From Aeromicrobium sp. Root236 (GTDB taxonomy: Bacteria > Actinomycetota > Actinomycetes > Propionibacteriales > Nocardioidaceae): a stretch of DNA of 64,000 nt. The stretch lies in NCBI RefSeq assembly GCF_001428805.1, contig NZ_LMIS01000001.1, positions 2,550,452 to 2,614,451 on the forward strand, read 5' to 3'. A program made the translations under genes and the position numbers. Below, piece by piece: positions 52,759 to 61,277 of the stretch. Numbering within the stretch: position 1 is the stretch's first letter; each line of letters opens with the position of its first letter. The notes beneath the pieces are model-generated. The model did no database searches and was not told where the DNA came from. It saw nothing but the letters and a program-made list of their open reading frames with translations.

Positions 52759-53534
52759 GAGGGCGGCACTTCCCGCTCGCGGAGCTTGGTGGGGTCGAGC
52801 AGCTCGCGGATCAGCACCAGCTCGCCGTCGGTCGGCGTACGCGTCTCCGGCACGTCGCCTTCGGCGTGGATCTCGCAGCCGCTGGCCTCGCGTACCTCGT
52901 CGACGGTCACGCCGGGGTGCACCGAGACGAACCGCATCGTGTGCCCGGGTCCGCCGAAGTCGAACACCCCGAGGTTGGTGACGAGGCGGTGCACGTCGTG
53001 GAACTTCGTCGCCGCAGCGCCGGCGGCCTCGGCGCGGGCACGTCCGATGCCCGACACGATGTCGACCTGCTCGACGACGACGCGGGTGGAGTGCTTGGGC
53101 ACCCAGTAGGACGTGCGGTTGTTGACGGTGTTGCCCGGCGCACCGCGTACGCCCAGCAGCTGGCGGGTCGGCTGCTCCCACGGGCCGATCGCCGAGATGT
53201 TCTGGTTGCCGTGCCGGTCGATCTGCGTCGCGCCCATCATGACGTGGCGCTTGCCGTAGGGGACGACGGACTCGAGCACGAGCCGGAACGGCATCCAGCC
53301 CTCGATGACGTCGCCGGACTGGCCGAGCGGCGGCGTGCCCCGCAGGATCCGGGCCTCGCCGTCGGTCAGCATCAGCGCGGGGTTCGTCGTGTTCTTGGCC
53401 AGCCGGGCGCCGAGGGTCGGCAGCAGTCCCATCGGGCTGCCCATGATCTCGCCGTCGTCTGCGAAGCAGTCGGCGATCGCAACGGCGCAGTACTCCGAGC
53501 GGGTGACATCGCTGGTTGAGCTTGTCGAAGCCAT
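52755..53534 (-). CDS. ipdB: COCHEA-CoA hydrolase subunit IpdB
   Basis: 259 residues, CoA-transferase-fold beta subunit: RSEYCAVAIADCFADDGEIM, GATQIDRHGNQNISAIG, FDFGGPGHTMRFVSVHPGVTVDE. With IpdA it opens the last ring of cholesterol (COCHEA-CoA hydrolysis). Its first nine residues (MASTSSTSD) are encoded by a dispersed-repeat copy that supplies the start codon region. ATGA overlap with ipdA. Confidence 0.9.
   Translation of the reverse strand: MASTSSTSDVTRSEYCAVAIADCFADDGEIMGSPMGLLPTLGARLAKNTTNPALMLTDGEARILRGTPPLGQSGDVIEGWMPFRLVLESVVPYGKRHVMMGATQIDRHGNQNISAIGPWEQPTRQLLGVRGAPGNTVNNRTSYWVPKHSTRVVVEQVDIVSGIGRARAEAAGAAATKFHDVHRLVTNLGVFDFGGPGHTMRFVSVHPGVTVDEVREASGCEIHAEGDVPETRTPTDGELVLIRELLDPTKLREREVPPS
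53511..53532 (+). repeat. Dispersed repeat forming the ipdB N-terminus
   Basis: GCTGGTTGAGC, then TTGTCGAAGCC; same family as 33034 and 34099. It encodes residues 2-9 of IpdB, read on the minus strand. Confidence 0.75.
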
Positions 53535-54400
53535 CAGGCCTCCTCTCGGAACGCGGTGACCGCGGCTTGATAGGCCACCTCGTCGCCGGACAGGAATCGT
53601 TCGTGGAACGCAGCCCAGTCCTCGGGCGTCTTCGCCGCCGTGGCGTACGCCTTCTGGAACTTCTCGTCGCGCCCGTACGTGGGGGAGCAATCCGTGAAGT
53701 GAGCGCCGTTGGGGGTCTCGACGACGCCGGTCACCATCGTCCGGTTGAGCAGCAGGCTCTGCAGCGGTGCGTCGACGGTCAGGCCGGCGGTGTCGATGAT
53801 CTGCTCGGTCGACACGTACGCCTCGCGGGCGGCCATGCAGAACAGGTCGTCGAAGTAGGGGTCCGGGCCGAGGTACTGCCCGTTGCCGAGCTCGTCGGCG
53901 CGGTTCATGTGCACCAGGGCGACGTCGAGGTTGAGCGCCGGCACCGCGACGAGCTCCTCCTGGTCGTCGTACGGCGAGCGCACCGTGCGGAGGCCGGGGT
54001 CGTTCTCGAGCACGGCGGAGCCGAGCCCGGCCCGCATCGGCAGGAACGACACCCGCTGGGCGGCAGCACGCAGCCCGGTCTGGAACATGCCCTCGTCCCA
54101 CTCGCGGAACTCGGCGGCCCGCTCGACGCGGGCCTTGCTGAACAGCGGCTCGAGCGGGATCGAGTCGAGGGTCGCGAACGCGTACGTCACCTTGCCGGCC
54201 TTGCCGGCCGCCAGCAGCAGCCCGACGTCGGGCCCGGCGTACGACACGATGTGCAGGTCGGTGAGGTCACTGCGCAGGATCGCCCGGACCAGCGCCATGG
54301 GCTTGCGGCGCGAGCCCCACCCGCCGATGCCGACGGTCATCCCGCTCTCGATGCGGCCGACGACCTCGTCGATTGTCAGCTCCTTCGACGGCGCTCTCAC
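53534..54400 (-). CDS. ipdA: COCHEA-CoA hydrolase subunit IpdA
   Basis: 288 residues, CoA-transferase-fold alpha subunit: ESGMTVGIGGWGSRRKPMAL, VSYAGPDVGLLLAAGK, LGPDPYFDDLF. Forms the IpdAB hydrolase of the HIP pathway. GTG at 54400 overlaps the echA20 stop. Confidence 0.9.
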   Translation of the reverse strand: MRAPSKELTIDEVVGRIESGMTVGIGGWGSRRKPMALVRAILRSDLTDLHIVSYAGPDVGLLLAAGKAGKVTYAFATLDSIPLEPLFSKARVERAAEFREWDEGMFQTGLRAAAQRVSFLPMRAGLGSAVLENDPGLRTVRSPYDDQEELVAVPALNLDVALVHMNRADELGNGQYLGPDPYFDDLFCMAAREAYVSTEQIIDTAGLTVDAPLQSLLLNRTMVTGVVETPNGAHFTDCSPTYGRDEKFQKAYATAAKTPEDWAAFHERFLSGDEVAYQAAVTAFREEA

Positions 54401-55179
54401 TTGTTGGCCTTGTCCGTACCGGCACTCTGCTGACTTTTCGCCGTCCCGGCGAAGTCGTCGCGGAGCTCGTCGCTCACGCCCATCAGGTTGAGCTCCATCG
54501 TGAATCCTTGCTCGAAGCGGTAGCTGGTGTTGACGTCGACCGGGTCGATGCCGTTGAGCGCCTCCTTGGCGGCTCGGATGACGCGGGTGTCCTTGGCGGC
54601 GATCTCGGCGGCGAGGCCGAGCGCCAGGTCGTCGAGCTCGTCGCGCGGCACGACGGCGTACACCGACCCGTGCTGCACGAGGTCGGCTGCCGGGATCGTG
54701 CGCGCGGTGAAGTAGAGGGTGCGCATGAGGTGCTGCGGCACGAGCCGAGCGAGGTGCGTGGCCGCGCCGAGTGCGCCCTGGTTGACCTCGGGCACGCCGA
54801 AGTACGCGTCGTCGCTGGCGACCACGATGTCGGAGTTGCCGACCAGGCCGACGCCGCCGCCGAGGCAGAACCCGTGCACCGCGGAGATGACCGGGACGGC
54901 GCACTCGTACACGGCCTTGAATGCCGCGAAGCAGCCCTTGTTGGCGCCGATCAGGGCGTCGAACCCGGTGGTGTTCTGCATCTCCTTGATGTCGACGCCG
55001 GCGTTGAACCCCTTGCCGTCGGCGCGGAGCACGACGACCTTCGTGGCCGGGTCAGCCCCCGCCTCGTCGAGGGCCGTCGCGAGGTCGAACCAGCCCCGGA
55101 CCGTGAGCGCGTTGACCGGAGGGTGGTCCATCGTGACGACGCGGATCCCGTCGTCGCGGAGCTCAGAACGTATGGTCAT
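54397..55179 (-). CDS. echA20: Ring-opening crotonase EchA20
   Basis: 260 residues: DGKGFNAGVDIKEMQN, HGFCLGGGVGLVGNSDIV, YFGVPEVNQGALG. EchA20 hydrolyses ring D of HIEC-CoA to COCHEA-CoA. One canonical crotonase Glu is replaced by Gly (GGGVGL) and the other is kept (VPEV). First gene of the echA20-ipdA-ipdB-ipdC operon, divergent from two SDRs, the same arrangement as Rv3548c-Rv3553. Confidence 0.9.
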   Translation of the reverse strand: MTIRSELRDDGIRVVTMDHPPVNALTVRGWFDLATALDEAGADPATKVVVLRADGKGFNAGVDIKEMQNTTGFDALIGANKGCFAAFKAVYECAVPVISAVHGFCLGGGVGLVGNSDIVVASDDAYFGVPEVNQGALGAATHLARLVPQHLMRTLYFTARTIPAADLVQHGSVYAVVPRDELDDLALGLAAEIAAKDTRVIRAAKEALNGIDPVDVNTSYRFEQGFTMELNLMGVSDELRDDFAGTAKSQQSAGTDKANK

Positions 55180-55191
55180 GGCTGCCAACCT

Positions 55192-55205
55192 AACATTTGC
55201 TTGGT
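55192..55205. promoter_or_regulatory. Degenerate KstR2 operator
   Basis: AACATTTGCTTGGT matches AnCAAGnnCTTGnT except at two left-half positions. TGCTTGGTAG is shared exactly with the perfect box at 33063-33072. It lies between echA20 and the plus-strand SDR. Confidence 0.65.
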
Positions 55206-55216
55206 AGCCTGTCAGC

Positions 55217-55987
55217 ATGACTCTGGCCCTGGACCTCTCCGGACGCGTCGCGCTGGTCACCGGCGGCTCCCGCGGGATCGGCCGTGGCATCGCTGCCGTC
55301 CTGGTCGAGGCGGGCGCCACGGTCGTCACCTGCGGACGGTCGGCGGTCGACGATCCGGTCGCGGGCACCGAGCACCTGACCTGCGACGTACGCGATCCGG
55401 ACGCCGTCGCCGCACTCGTCGCACGAGTCGTCGAGTCGCACGGCCGCCTCGACGTGCTGGTCAACAATGCGGGCGGTGCGCCGTACGCCCTGGCGGCCGA
55501 CTCGAGCTCGCGCCTCGACGACAAGATCCTCGGCCTCAACCTGTCCGCGGTGCTGACGGTCTCCAAGGCCGCCAACGTGGTCATGCAGCAGCAGCCCGGC
55601 GGCGGCGCCGTCGTCAACATCTCGTCGGTGTCCGCACTGCGGCCCTCGCCGGGCACCGCGTCGTACGGGGCGGCAAAGGCGGGGGTGGACTCGCTGACCA
55701 GGACCCTCGCCGTCGAGTGGGGTCCGCGCGTACGGGTCAACAGCATCGACGTCGGCCTGTGCCGCACCGAGCAGACCGCCGACCACTACGGCGACGATGC
55801 GACCGTCGCCGCGGTCGAGGCCACGATCCCGCTCGGGCGCATGGCCGAGCCCGAGGAGGTGGGCCGGGTCGCCGCGTTTCTTGCCTCGGACCTCGCTTCG
55901 TACGTCTCCGGTGCCACCGTCGCCTGCCACGGCGGCGGCGAGCCCCCCGTCTTCCTGCACGTCGTCACCAAGGAGCAGCACTCATGA
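55217..55987 (+). CDS. SDR of the KstR2 regulon (Rv3549c-like)
   Basis: 256-residue SDR: TGGSRGIGRG cofactor loop, NNAGGAP, SSVSALRPSPGTASYGAAKAG with the Tyr-x3-Lys pair, C-terminal CHGGGEPPVFLHV. Placed opposite echA20 exactly like Rv3549c. Likely oxidises or reduces a hydroxylated HIP-CoA intermediate. Next gene overlaps (ATGA). Confidence 0.83.
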   Translation: MTLALDLSGRVALVTGGSRGIGRGIAAVLVEAGATVVTCGRSAVDDPVAGTEHLTCDVRDPDAVAALVARVVESHGRLDVLVNNAGGAPYALAADSSSRLDDKILGLNLSAVLTVSKAANVVMQQQPGGGAVVNISSVSALRPSPGTASYGAAKAGVDSLTRTLAVEWGPRVRVNSIDVGLCRTEQTADHYGDDATVAAVEATIPLGRMAEPEEVGRVAAFLASDLASYVSGATVACHGGGEPPVFLHVVTKEQHS

Positions 55988-56865
55988 CCCTTCTTGAAGG
56001 CCGCATCGCGATCGTCACCGGCGCGGGCCGCGGCATCGGCCGGGCGCACGCGCTCGAGCTGGCGCGGCAGGGTGCCAAGGTCGTGGTCAACGACTTCGGC
56101 GTCTCGCTGGCAGGGGAGACCGACGCCGAGTCGCCCGCGGAGTCCGTGGTGTCAGAGATCAAAGCCCTCGGCGGTGAGGCCGTGGCCAACGGCGCGGATG
56201 TCGCCGACTTCGGCGAGGCCGAGGCGATGGTGCAGCAGGCGATCGACACGTTCGGCGGCCTCGACATCCTGGTCAACAACGCCGGCTTCGTCCGCGACCG
56301 CATGCTCGTCAACACCTCCGAGGAGGAGTGGGACGCTGTCATCCGGGTGCACCTCAAGGGCCACTTCGCGCCGCTGCGGCACGCGGGAGCGTACTGGCGG
56401 ACTGAGTCGAAGGAAGGGCGTACGCGGGCAGCCCGCGTCATCAACACCTCGTCGGGCGCAGGCCTGCAGGGCTCGATTGGCCAGACGACATACTCCGCGG
56501 CCAAGGCGGGCATCGCCGGTATGACCCTGGTCGCCGCCGCCGAGATGGGCCGGTACGGCGTGACGGTCAACGCGATCGCCCCGGTCGCCCGGACCCGCAT
56601 GACCGAGGGTGCGTTCGACACCTCGGCGATGCCTGAGCCCGAGGACAACTCACCCGTGGTGGCCTGGCTCGCCTCGGTCGAGGCCGGCGACGTCACCGGC
56701 CGGGTCATCGAGATCGAGGGCGGCCAGATCTGCCTCGAACAGGGCTGGACCCACGGCCCGCGCCGCGACGCCGCCCGGCGTTGGGAGACCGCGGAGGTCG
56801 GGTCCGCGCTGCGCGAGCTGATCGCCGAGGGCGCCGATCCCGAGCCGGTCTACGGAGTCAGCTAG
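55984..56865 (+). CDS. SDR of the KstR2 regulon (Rv3548c-like)
   Basis: 293 residues: TGAGRGIGRAHALELARQGA, VVNDFGVSLAGE (long-insert SDR typical of the FOX2/MFE type), NNAGFVRDRM, YSAAKAG, and a C-terminal extension WTHGPRRDAARRW. Follows the Rv3549c-like SDR with ATGA overlap. Same pathway context; substrate unproven. Confidence 0.83.
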   Translation: MTLLEGRIAIVTGAGRGIGRAHALELARQGAKVVVNDFGVSLAGETDAESPAESVVSEIKALGGEAVANGADVADFGEAEAMVQQAIDTFGGLDILVNNAGFVRDRMLVNTSEEEWDAVIRVHLKGHFAPLRHAGAYWRTESKEGRTRAARVINTSSGAGLQGSIGQTTYSAAKAGIAGMTLVAAAEMGRYGVTVNAIAPVARTRMTEGAFDTSAMPEPEDNSPVVAWLASVEAGDVTGRVIEIEGGQICLEQGWTHGPRRDAARRWETAEVGSALRELIAEGADPEPVYGVS

Positions 56866-56909
56866 TCCATTTCCCGGCGGCGTGCCAGGGATGCGTGGTC
56901 CCATGGGTC

Positions 56910-57332
56910 ATGTCTCACAGCGCCGAATGCCTGCTGCGTCGGGTCATGACCACGTGGCTGCTGACCATGACGGCCTTCACGCTCTACGTGTTGCTGCTCG
57001 ACCTGTCCTCCATGAGCGAAGTCCTGGGGGCGTACCTCGTCGTGGGGCTCTTCGGCCTCGGCATGTCGATGGTGGCCGTGCTCGTGCACAGCGTCGTGCC
57101 CCACCTGGCGACCACGGTCGTGGTCACGATCGCCGCCGGCTTCGTCGCGGGCTACGGGTGGGGGTTGCTCACGTACGGAAGCGGCGCCGAGGACGGCACG
57201 ATCTGGCGAGGACTTGGCGGAGCGCTCATCGGCGCGGTGGCCGCCGTCGCCGCATGGGTCGTGCTGCGGTCCATGCATGGCCTCGTGTCGCGAGGCGTGT
57301 GCCGGCCGGTGCCTTCCGCGGTCGCGCCGTAG
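56910..57332 (+). CDS. Four-span membrane protein
   Basis: 140 residues with four hydrophobic segments (LLTMTAFTLYVLLLDL; LVVGLFGLGMSMVAVLV; VVVTIAAGFVAGYGWGL; ALIGAVAAVAAWVVL). No family recognised. Start at 56910 is uncertain; ATG 56946 is possible and keeps all spans. Confidence 0.55.
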   Translation: MSHSAECLLRRVMTTWLLTMTAFTLYVLLLDLSSMSEVLGAYLVVGLFGLGMSMVAVLVHSVVPHLATTVVVTIAAGFVAGYGWGLLTYGSGAEDGTIWRGLGGALIGAVAAVAAWVVLRSMHGLVSRGVCRPVPSAVAP

Positions 57333-57341
57333 TCTTCCCGC

Positions 57342-57812
57342 ATGGGACTGCTCACTCCGATCGCCGTCAAGGTGGGGTCGATCCCGTGGCTGCCCCGATA
57401 CCTGCCGCAGATCATGTGGGTCGACAACCTGATCCGGCGCGTGACCCGTGGGCGGCTCACCCTGCTCGACATCGCCGGACTGCCGAACCTCGTGCTCACC
57501 GTGCGCGGCCGCAAGAGCGGGATCCCACGCAGCATGCCGCTCCTGTGCGTGCCCGACGGCCGGGACATCCTGATCGCCGGCTCGAACTTCGGCGGCGCCA
57601 AGGAGCCGATCTGGGTCAAGAACGTCGAGGCGACGTCCGAGGTCACGGTCTACTTCCGCCGGCGTGAGACTCCCATGGTCGTACGCCGGCTCGAGGGTGA
57701 CGAGCGCGCAGCCGCCTGGTCGCTCATGGTCGAGACGTGGCCCAACTTCCTGATGTACGAGAAGCGCACCGACCGCACGATCAAGCTGTTCCGCCTGACG
57801 CCGACCCGGTGA
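57342..57812 (+). CDS. Ddn-like F420H2-dependent nitroreductase/quinone reductase
   Basis: 156 residues. Split-barrel fold of the deazaflavin-dependent nitroreductase family: LVLTVRGRKSGIPRSMPLL, ILIAGSNFGGAKEPIWVKNV, WPNFLMYEKRTDR. In Mycobacterium, Ddn (Rv3547) lies beside Rv3548c, and here it follows the Rv3548c-like SDR with one gene between, so it may be the orthologue. Uses F420H2; native role probably menaquinone or enone reduction. Confidence 0.82.
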   Translation: MGLLTPIAVKVGSIPWLPRYLPQIMWVDNLIRRVTRGRLTLLDIAGLPNLVLTVRGRKSGIPRSMPLLCVPDGRDILIAGSNFGGAKEPIWVKNVEATSEVTVYFRRRETPMVVRRLEGDERAAAWSLMVETWPNFLMYEKRTDRTIKLFRLTPTR

Positions 57813-57930
57813 ACCGGAGGGACGGTGGGGAGCGTCACGTCGCGTTCACACGATTCTCTCAGGTCTGACTCCTATCCTAGGTAATTCTGCCGGTCCACGA
57901 TCGGCCCTCGAACCTGCAGGAGATCAACCC

Positions 57931-59313
57931 GTGACGAGCACTGCCACGCCACCCACGCCCTCGGGCGAGCGCCGCCCCAAGCGGGTCTGGCGACGCATCG
58001 TGATCGGCTTCGCCGTGTTCGCGCTGGTGCTCGGCATCGGCGGCGCTGCGGCGTTCTGGAAGCTCAACGGCAACATCGCGTCGGCGGCGCTTGACAAGAA
58101 GGACCACGTCGTCAAGGACGACACCCCCAAGGGCGCGACCAACATCCTGTTCATCGGCTCGGACTCCCGCAAGCTCAAGTCCAAGGGCTACGGCAACGAG
58201 GCCGGGCAGCGCAGCGACGCCCTGGTGCTGGTGCACTTCGCCAAGGACAACAAGCGCGTCGAGGCCGTCCAGATCCCGCGTGACACGCTCACCACGCTGC
58301 CGGCCTGCAAGGACACCGGAAGCGGCGCGTTCCCCGGCGGCGCCAACCTGATGATCAACTCGGCGCTGGCAGGCGGCCCGGCGTGCTCCGTGCGCGCGGT
58401 CGAGGCCCTGAGCAACGTCCACATCGACCACTTCGTGCAGCTGGACTTCGACGGCTTCGCCTCGATGGTCAACGCCCTCGGCGGCGTCAACGTGTGCCTC
58501 GACAAGCCCATGGTCGACCCCGATGCCAAGCTCGACCTGCCGGCCGGCAAGCAGAAGCTCAACGGCAAGAACACCCTCGCACTGGCCCGTACGCGCCACG
58601 CCGTCGGTGACGGCAGCGACATCGGCCGCCTCGGGCACCAGCAGGTCGTCATGTCGGCGATCATCAGCCGGGCCCGCAGCGCGGGTGTGCTGACTCGTCC
58701 CGACCGGCTGTTCAAGTTCCTCAACGCCCTGACCTCGTCGATGACGGTCGACGAGGGCATCTCGTCGATCCCCAAGCTCACGGGTCTCGCCAAGCGGGCC
58801 AGGGCCGTGCCGGACTCCAAGATCCGGTTCATCACGATGCCCAACGGTGCTGCGCCGAGCGACCCCAACCGGGTGGTCAAGACGGCCGATGCTGACACGA
58901 TCTTCGCCTCGATCGCCAAGGATCGCGCGGTCCCGGTCGAGAGCGAGGACGCCAAGAGCGAGACGCCCAAGACCCCGGTCAAGATCCTCAACGCCGCCGG
59001 CACCCAGGGCCTCGCCTCGTCGGCGCAGGTCGCGCTGGTCAAGGAGGGCTATGTGGTCTCGGGCGTCGAGTCGGCGCAGAAGAACTCGGCCAGGACGCGC
59101 ATCTTCGTCGACAGCACGCCCGAGGCGCTCAAGACCGCCAAGGCGCTCAACAAGAAGTTCGGCTTCAAGGCCGAGATCGTCGAGCAGCCCAGCGGCATGA
59201 CGGGCGTGTGGCTGATCGTCGGGACCGACCGGGTCAGTGCGGGCTTCGAGCCGGTCACGCCGGACGCGATCAAGGCCACGACCCGTACGGCCAGCGGCTC
59301 GCTCTGCAGCTGA
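57931..59313 (+). CDS. LytR-CpsA-Psr family protein
   Basis: 460 residues. One N-terminal membrane span (about residues 22-44), LCP domain at about 65-240 (NILFIGSDSRKL; VQIPRDTLTTLP; VDGFASMVNALGGVNVCL-like stretch; LALARTRHAVGDGSDIGR), and a C-terminal LytR_C domain (VKILNAAGTQGLASSAQVAL). Attaches secondary polymers such as teichoic acid or arabinogalactan to peptidoglycan outside the cell. GTG at 57931 with AGGAG upstream. Confidence 0.88.
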   Translation: MTSTATPPTPSGERRPKRVWRRIVIGFAVFALVLGIGGAAAFWKLNGNIASAALDKKDHVVKDDTPKGATNILFIGSDSRKLKSKGYGNEAGQRSDALVLVHFAKDNKRVEAVQIPRDTLTTLPACKDTGSGAFPGGANLMINSALAGGPACSVRAVEALSNVHIDHFVQLDFDGFASMVNALGGVNVCLDKPMVDPDAKLDLPAGKQKLNGKNTLALARTRHAVGDGSDIGRLGHQQVVMSAIISRARSAGVLTRPDRLFKFLNALTSSMTVDEGISSIPKLTGLAKRARAVPDSKIRFITMPNGAAPSDPNRVVKTADADTIFASIAKDRAVPVESEDAKSETPKTPVKILNAAGTQGLASSAQVALVKEGYVVSGVESAQKNSARTRIFVDSTPEALKTAKALNKKFGFKAEIVEQPSGMTGVWLIVGTDRVSAGFEPVTPDAIKATTRTASGSLCS

Positions 59314-59350
59314 TGATCCCCCGCTGGGGCGGTGGATGGGTCGCCTTTCA

Positions 59351-59432
59351 CCACCTCTGAAGGGCGAGCAGGTCACCACCTCTGAAGGGCGAGCAGGTCA
59401 CCGCCTCCGATGTCTGAAGGGCGAGCAGGTCA
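59351..59432. repeat. Three tandem copies of a 25-bp unit
   Basis: CCACCTCTGAAGGGCGAGC then AGGTCA at 59351-59375 and again at 59376-59400. A third copy at 59401-59432 has a 7-base insertion (GATGTC region). Lies between the LCP gene and the convergent SDR; otherwise 59314-59448 holds nothing I can call. Confidence 0.75.
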
Positions 59433-59448
59433 CCGCCCACGGGTGAGG

Positions 59449-60204
59449 TCAGCCGGCGAGGTGGCCGTGGTCGACCATCTGGATGCTGCCGTGCACCGAC
59501 GCCGCGTCGTCCGAGGCCAGGAACACGACGACGGCTGCGACGCTGTCGGCGCTCATCAAGCCGCGCTTCGCGGCGACGCGCATGATGAGCTCCCAGTCCG
59601 CGCCGTCGGGGACGCTGATGGTCTGCGCCTGCGGGGTGTCCATGCCGCCGGGGCAGACACAGTTCACCCGCAGCGGTGAGTCGAGGTACTCCACCGCCAA
59701 CGCCTTGGTGAGCCCGACGATGCCGTGCTTGGCTGCCGTGTACGCCGCCGAGTAGGCCTCGCCCATGACACCGGCGACCGAAGCGACGTTGACGATGTTG
59801 CCGCCGGTCTCGAGCAGGTGCGGGATCGCGGCCTGGCTGAGGTGGAACGCGCCGCTGAGGTTGAGGGCGATGTCGTGGTCCCACTCCTCCTCGGTGACGT
59901 CGGCCGTCAGCCTGAAGTCGTGCCGGCCGGCGTTGTTGACCAGCACGTCGAGCCGCCCGTACGCCTCGACAGCCGCCGCGACAGCCCCCCGGCAGGACCC
60001 GCGAGAGGCCACGTCGAGCTGCCCGAATCGCACCTCGCCGGGCAGGTCGGCGCAGGACTCGGCGACCTCGGCGAGCTTCGCCTGGTCGCGCGATGCGGCG
60101 TAGACGAGCCCGCCGCCGGCGGCGAACCGCCGTACAGCCGCCGCGCCGAGCCCTGACGAGGCGCCGGTGACGAGGATGCTCCGCCCGTCGAACGCGCCGG
60201 TCAT
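59449..60204 (-). CDS. Short-chain dehydrogenase/reductase
   Basis: 251-residue classical SDR: VTGASSGLGAAAV, NNAGRHD, YTAAKHGIVGLTKALAVEY, CPGGMDTPQ. Last gene of a minus-strand operon (ATGA overlap upstream) that starts at 62847 behind a KstR-type box. Probably a steroid alcohol dehydrogenase. Confidence 0.83.
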   Translation of the reverse strand: MTGAFDGRSILVTGASSGLGAAAVRRFAAGGGLVYAASRDQAKLAEVAESCADLPGEVRFGQLDVASRGSCRGAVAAAVEAYGRLDVLVNNAGRHDFRLTADVTEEEWDHDIALNLSGAFHLSQAAIPHLLETGGNIVNVASVAGVMGEAYSAAYTAAKHGIVGLTKALAVEYLDSPLRVNCVCPGGMDTPQAQTISVPDGADWELIMRVAAKRGLMSADSVAAVVVFLASDDAASVHGSIQMVDHGHLAG

Positions 60205-61277
60205 GACGTCACCAGTCCTCGGCCGGTGACGAGCGGCAGGTCGAGCGCGGTCACCAGCCCGGGCTCCGCTGCGACAACAGCCGGCACGGCGTTCACGAGG
60301 CGCTGCGCCGTGATGATCATGCCGCTGACATTGTGGTCGCCGTGCTCGCCGTGGTGCGTGAACTCGACGGTCATCATGGGCTCTCCCGTGATCTCGAGGC
60401 GGTAGGAACCGTCACCGTTGGACGGCCTGGGCCACTCCGGGACCTGGTCGCGGTGCGTACGGGTCACGTGCTCCAGAACGATCCGCGGCTCGCCGTCGAC
60501 CATGCCGATCACCTCGAAGCGGACCGCCGCCATGGTTCCCTCCTTGATGTCGACGCACACCGTCGAGAGGTCGCTCTCGGCCGGCCGCCGGTCCACGGTC
60601 TCGACGAGCGGCTCGTCGAGGGTGACATCGAGTGCGGCGGCCATCTGGCGTACGACCGGGCCCCACGCCATCGACAGGATCCCTGGCTGCCACAGCGGCG
60701 CGACCTCGTCGAGCGGCGCGCCGAAGCCGAAGATGTCGCCCATCGACACGGCCTGGTCGTACGTCGAGTAGTCCGCGATCTCCATGACGCGCACCTGGTC
60801 GATGCGCTGGCTCAACGAGAGGAGCTGCAGCGGCAGGACGTCGTTGGCCCAGCCGGGATCGATGCCGTTGACGTGCAGGCTGGCCCCGCCGTGACGACCG
60901 GCATCCTCGATCCGCTGCCAGAACGACTCGGGCAGCGCGGGGCCCGGGAACAGCAGGATCACCGGGCCGCTGCTGACCACGTTGATGCCCGCCTCGAGGA
61001 AGCCGACCAGGTCCTCGTACGCCTCGAGCACCCGGTCGTCCGTCATGGCGCAGTGGACGATGCAGTCGGGCCTCGCCGCCAGGACGACGTCGCGGTCGGT
61101 GCTGGCAGTGATGCCGAGGTCGCGGCCGAGGCCGGCGAGGTCACCGGCGTCGCGACCGTCCTTGGCCGGATCGCTGACCCACACGCCGACCAGCTCGAGG
61201 TCGGGGTTGCGGTCGATGCCGGCGATCGCATGGCGCCCGAGGGTGCCGGTCGACCAGACCGCGACGCGGGTTGTCAT
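60201..61277 (-). CDS. Dihydrodipicolinate-reductase-like NAD(P)-binding protein
   Basis: 358 residues. N-terminal Rossmann motif VAVWSTGTLGRHAIAGI, then conserved NGIDPGWANDVLPL and GEPRIVLEHVTRTH. The same family as the protein at 61756-62847; many mycobacteria carry several copies with steroid genes. The reaction is unknown, probably a reductase of a ketone or imine-like substrate. Confidence 0.76.
   Translation of the reverse strand: MTTRVAVWSTGTLGRHAIAGIDRNPDLELVGVWVSDPAKDGRDAGDLAGLGRDLGITASTDRDVVLAARPDCIVHCAMTDDRVLEAYEDLVGFLEAGINVVSSGPVILLFPGPALPESFWQRIEDAGRHGGASLHVNGIDPGWANDVLPLQLLSLSQRIDQVRVMEIADYSTYDQAVSMGDIFGFGAPLDEVAPLWQPGILSMAWGPVVRQMAAALDVTLDEPLVETVDRRPAESDLSTVCVDIKEGTMAAVRFEVIGMVDGEPRIVLEHVTRTHRDQVPEWPRPSNGDGSYRLEITGEPMMTVEFTHHGEHGDHNVSGMIITAQRLVNAVPAVVAAEPGLVTALDLPLVTGRGLVTS

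Noticed and set aside
59351..59432. Possible CRISPR array
   Set aside because: Units are directly adjacent with no spacers, and there are only three.
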